Shown: positions 53,070-53,199 of the stretch, one piece after another
Layout: every line of letters starts with the position of its first letter
How positions within the stretch are numbered: position 1 is the stretch's first letter
Assembly (NCBI GenBank): GCA_946886365.1
Contig: CAMPIM010000005.1
Coordinates: 1-53,199 of the forward strand
DNA from: an uncultured Novosphingobium sp.
GTDB taxonomy: Bacteria > Pseudomonadota > Alphaproteobacteria > Sphingomonadales > Sphingomonadaceae
Reading direction: 5' to 3'
DNA: 53,199 nucleotides
Notes under the pieces: model-generated
Seen by the model: the letters and a program-made list of their open reading frames with translations, nothing else
The model's database searches: none
What the model was told of the DNA's origin: nothing
Position numbers and translations under genes: made by a program

Positions 53070-53199
53070 CCCCCCCACCCCCCCGCGGGGGGGGGGGGGG
53101 GGGTGGCGGTGGGGCGGTGGCGGCGGCCCCCGCGGCGGCCCCCCCCCCCCCCGCCCCCCCCCCCCCCCCCCCCCCCCGCGGGGGGGCGCTGCTGTGGCG
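53064..53199. other. Low-complexity C/G run, probable contig-end artefact
   Basis: About 135 bases almost entirely of long C or G homopolymers with short GGTGGCGG pieces. No gene-like signal. The pattern is unlike any other part of the window and starts inside the right arm of the preceding palindrome, so sequence here should not be trusted. Confidence 0.85.

Noticed and set aside
1..53199. CRISPR arrays, tRNA genes, rRNA genes, prophage or IS elements
   Set aside because: None seen: no regularly spaced direct repeats, no cloverleaf patterns and no transposase or integrase genes.

Overview
This window is chromosomal DNA from a GC-rich alphaproteobacterium, most likely a member of the Sphingomonadaceae (Sphingobium/Sphingomonas/Novosphingobium type). 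The evidence is: complete ispH-thrB-rnhA, argS-SPOR-nagZ-scpAB-tatABC and mraZ-to-ftsZ blocks in alphaproteobacterial order; an UrcA-family secreted protein; short palindromic repeats of the kind scattered through sphingomonad genomes; and three promoters of the alphaproteobacterial general-stress sigma factor type (EcfG, GGAAC-N16/17-[CG]GTT). No rRNA, tRNA, CRISPR, insertion sequence or prophage was seen. The last ~135 bases are a low-complexity C/G run that looks like a contig-end artefact.

Layout. 1-2.2 kb: a lipoprotein and an orphan NtrC-type regulator (minus strand). 2.3-5.4 kb: a small aa3-oxidase subunit IV, the NAD-binding transhydrogenase subunit PntAA, two degenerate membrane remnants of PntAB and PntB, and a YgeA-like Asp/Glu racemase. 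5.5-12.6 kb: a Tad/Flp pilus locus on the minus strand (cpaA-cpaB-cpaC-cpaD-cpaE-tadB-tadC), without the expected cpaF ATPase or flp pilin. 12.6-15.3 kb: an alpha/beta hydrolase, a FAD oxidoreductase, a repeat-rich gap with an EcfG promoter, and urcA. 15.3-17.7 kb: ispH-thrB-rnhA (minus). 17.8-25.6 kb: a lipoprotein, then argS, a SPOR protein, a DUF559 gene bounded by inverted palindromes, nagZ, scpA, scpB and tatABC. 25.6-27 kb: on the minus strand, an entericidin-like lipoprotein and a candidate small RNA, each behind its own EcfG-type promoter, then a SleB-like cell-wall hydrolase. 27.2-28.5 kb: cysK and a small membrane protein. 29-47.7 kb: the complete division and cell wall (dcw) cluster, mraZ rsmH ftsL ftsI murE murF mraY murD ftsW murG murC murB ddl ftsQ ftsA ftsZ. 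47.8-51 kb: a TPR-SPOR protein, dgt and a small hypothetical gene. 51.1-53 kb: a tandem glycine riboswitch with gcvT and gcvH.

Function. The core is housekeeping: peptidoglycan precursor synthesis and septation (dcw), peptidoglycan recycling or remodelling (NagZ, SleB-like hydrolase, two SPOR proteins), chromosome condensation (ScpAB), folded-protein export (TatABC) and glycine-controlled cleavage (riboswitch, GcvT, GcvH).

Least ordinary parts: (i) an intact transhydrogenase domain I followed by shrunken membrane subunits that lack the NADP-binding domain and the known proton-channel residues; (ii) a ~100-nt minus-strand RNA with two perfect hairpins, each with a C-run loop, behind an EcfG-type promoter; (iii) a Tad locus with a perfect hairpin where cpaF should be; (iv) a DUF559 gene inserted into a conserved operon between inverted palindromes.
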